Positions 63,736 to 64,000 of a stretch of DNA of 64,000 nt are shown piece after piece; the first letter of the stretch is position 1, and every line of letters starts with the position of its first letter. Under the pieces are notes generated by a model, which saw only the letters and a program-made list of their open reading frames with translations, did not search any database and was not told where the DNA came from. The position numbers and the translations under genes were made by a program. The stretch is from Thraustochytrium sp. TN22 (Eukaryota > Sar > Bigyra > Thraustochytrida > Thraustochytriidae), in assembly GCA_013306675.1 (NCBI GenBank), contig JABLUY010000063.1, positions 62,001 through 126,000 of the forward strand, written 5' to 3'.

Positions 63736-64000
63736 CCTGCCGCTGCCGCCGCCGCCGCCGCCGCCGTTGCCCGTGCCCCGATCGATTGATTGACTGATCG
63801 TTGATCGCCGTGGCAGGCCGCCGCTTAACCACCTAACGACCGCCACCCACCCAATCGATCAACTCTCAGGCCGTACGAATCCTCGGCACTCCTCGCCGAC
63901 CTTGGAGAGGCTCACGACGCTGCAGAGCGAAGCACGAAGAGGCGAACATGAACGAGGCAGCAACCTGATTCTAGGCCTGGGTTAGGCGGCGGCTAGCGCG

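Noticed and set aside
1-64000. Transposons, retroelements, CRISPR arrays, prokaryotic operons
   Set aside because: No transposase, reverse transcriptase, integrase, terminal repeats or regularly spaced non-coding repeats were recognised. Introns and gene content are eukaryotic.

Overview
This is nuclear DNA from a GC-rich unicellular eukaryote. Spliceosomal introns with GTAAGT/GTACGT-type donors and CTAAC/CTGAC-like branch sites can be read in several genes. Eukaryotic household proteins are present (TCTP, an Rfc2/RFC4-type clamp-loader subunit, a CCCH zinc finger, an FCP1/NIF-domain protein). Coding third positions are strongly G/C. Secreted VWA/PAN mosaic proteins with Pro-Thr-Glu linkers and sparse, short introns would fit a stramenopile-like protist (labyrinthulomycete or pelagophyte, for example), but this is inference and the lineage is not proven by the window. 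No rRNA, tRNA, CRISPR array or recognisable transposon was seen.

Layout. 0-9.1 kb is a mixed household region: a partial gene end, a multi-pass membrane protein, TCTP (one intron), a SAM-dependent LCM/TIGR00027-like methyltransferase, two hypothetical genes and a CCCH zinc-finger gene. 9.1-12.7 kb is gene-poor. 12.7-44.0 kb is the most striking part: six same-strand paralogues (called A-F here) at 12714, 19115, 25932, 32053, 37583 and 41213. All encode secreted mosaics of von Willebrand factor A (VWA) domains, PAN/Apple-like cysteine domains and Pro-Thr-Glu linkers. In B, C and D the linker has expanded into long minisatellites of the tetrapeptide E-Y/F-P-T. 44.1-46.1 kb is a convergent MFS transporter. 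47-56 kb holds two members of a CCxCCxGC cysteine-rich, probably GPI-anchored family flanking a tandem pair of flavin-monooxygenase-like genes. 56.5-59.6 kb holds an FkbM-methyltransferase/PAN fusion and a membrane-tethered DUF179 (YqgE/AlgH) protein. 60-64 kb is household again: a NIF-domain protein, a small three-exon basic protein and the clamp-loader subunit.

How the genes may work together. A-F look like a tandemly amplified, recombining family of extracellular adhesive or matrix proteins. VWA domains with mostly intact MIDAS motifs would bind ligands through a metal ion, PAN domains would bind protein or glycan, and the Tyr/Pro/Thr/Glu arrays would be long, possibly O-glycosylated or cross-linkable spacers. 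Paralogues share near-identical cassettes but carry different C-terminal modules, with the junctions inside the minisatellite. This suggests module exchange through the repeats. The neighbouring GPI-type cysteine-rich proteins and the FkbM-PAN fusion make this a cell-surface neighbourhood. That functional link is inference from position and domain sharing only. One array contains an assembly gap and another a frame-breaking 10-base deletion, so array lengths and frames should be treated as provisional.
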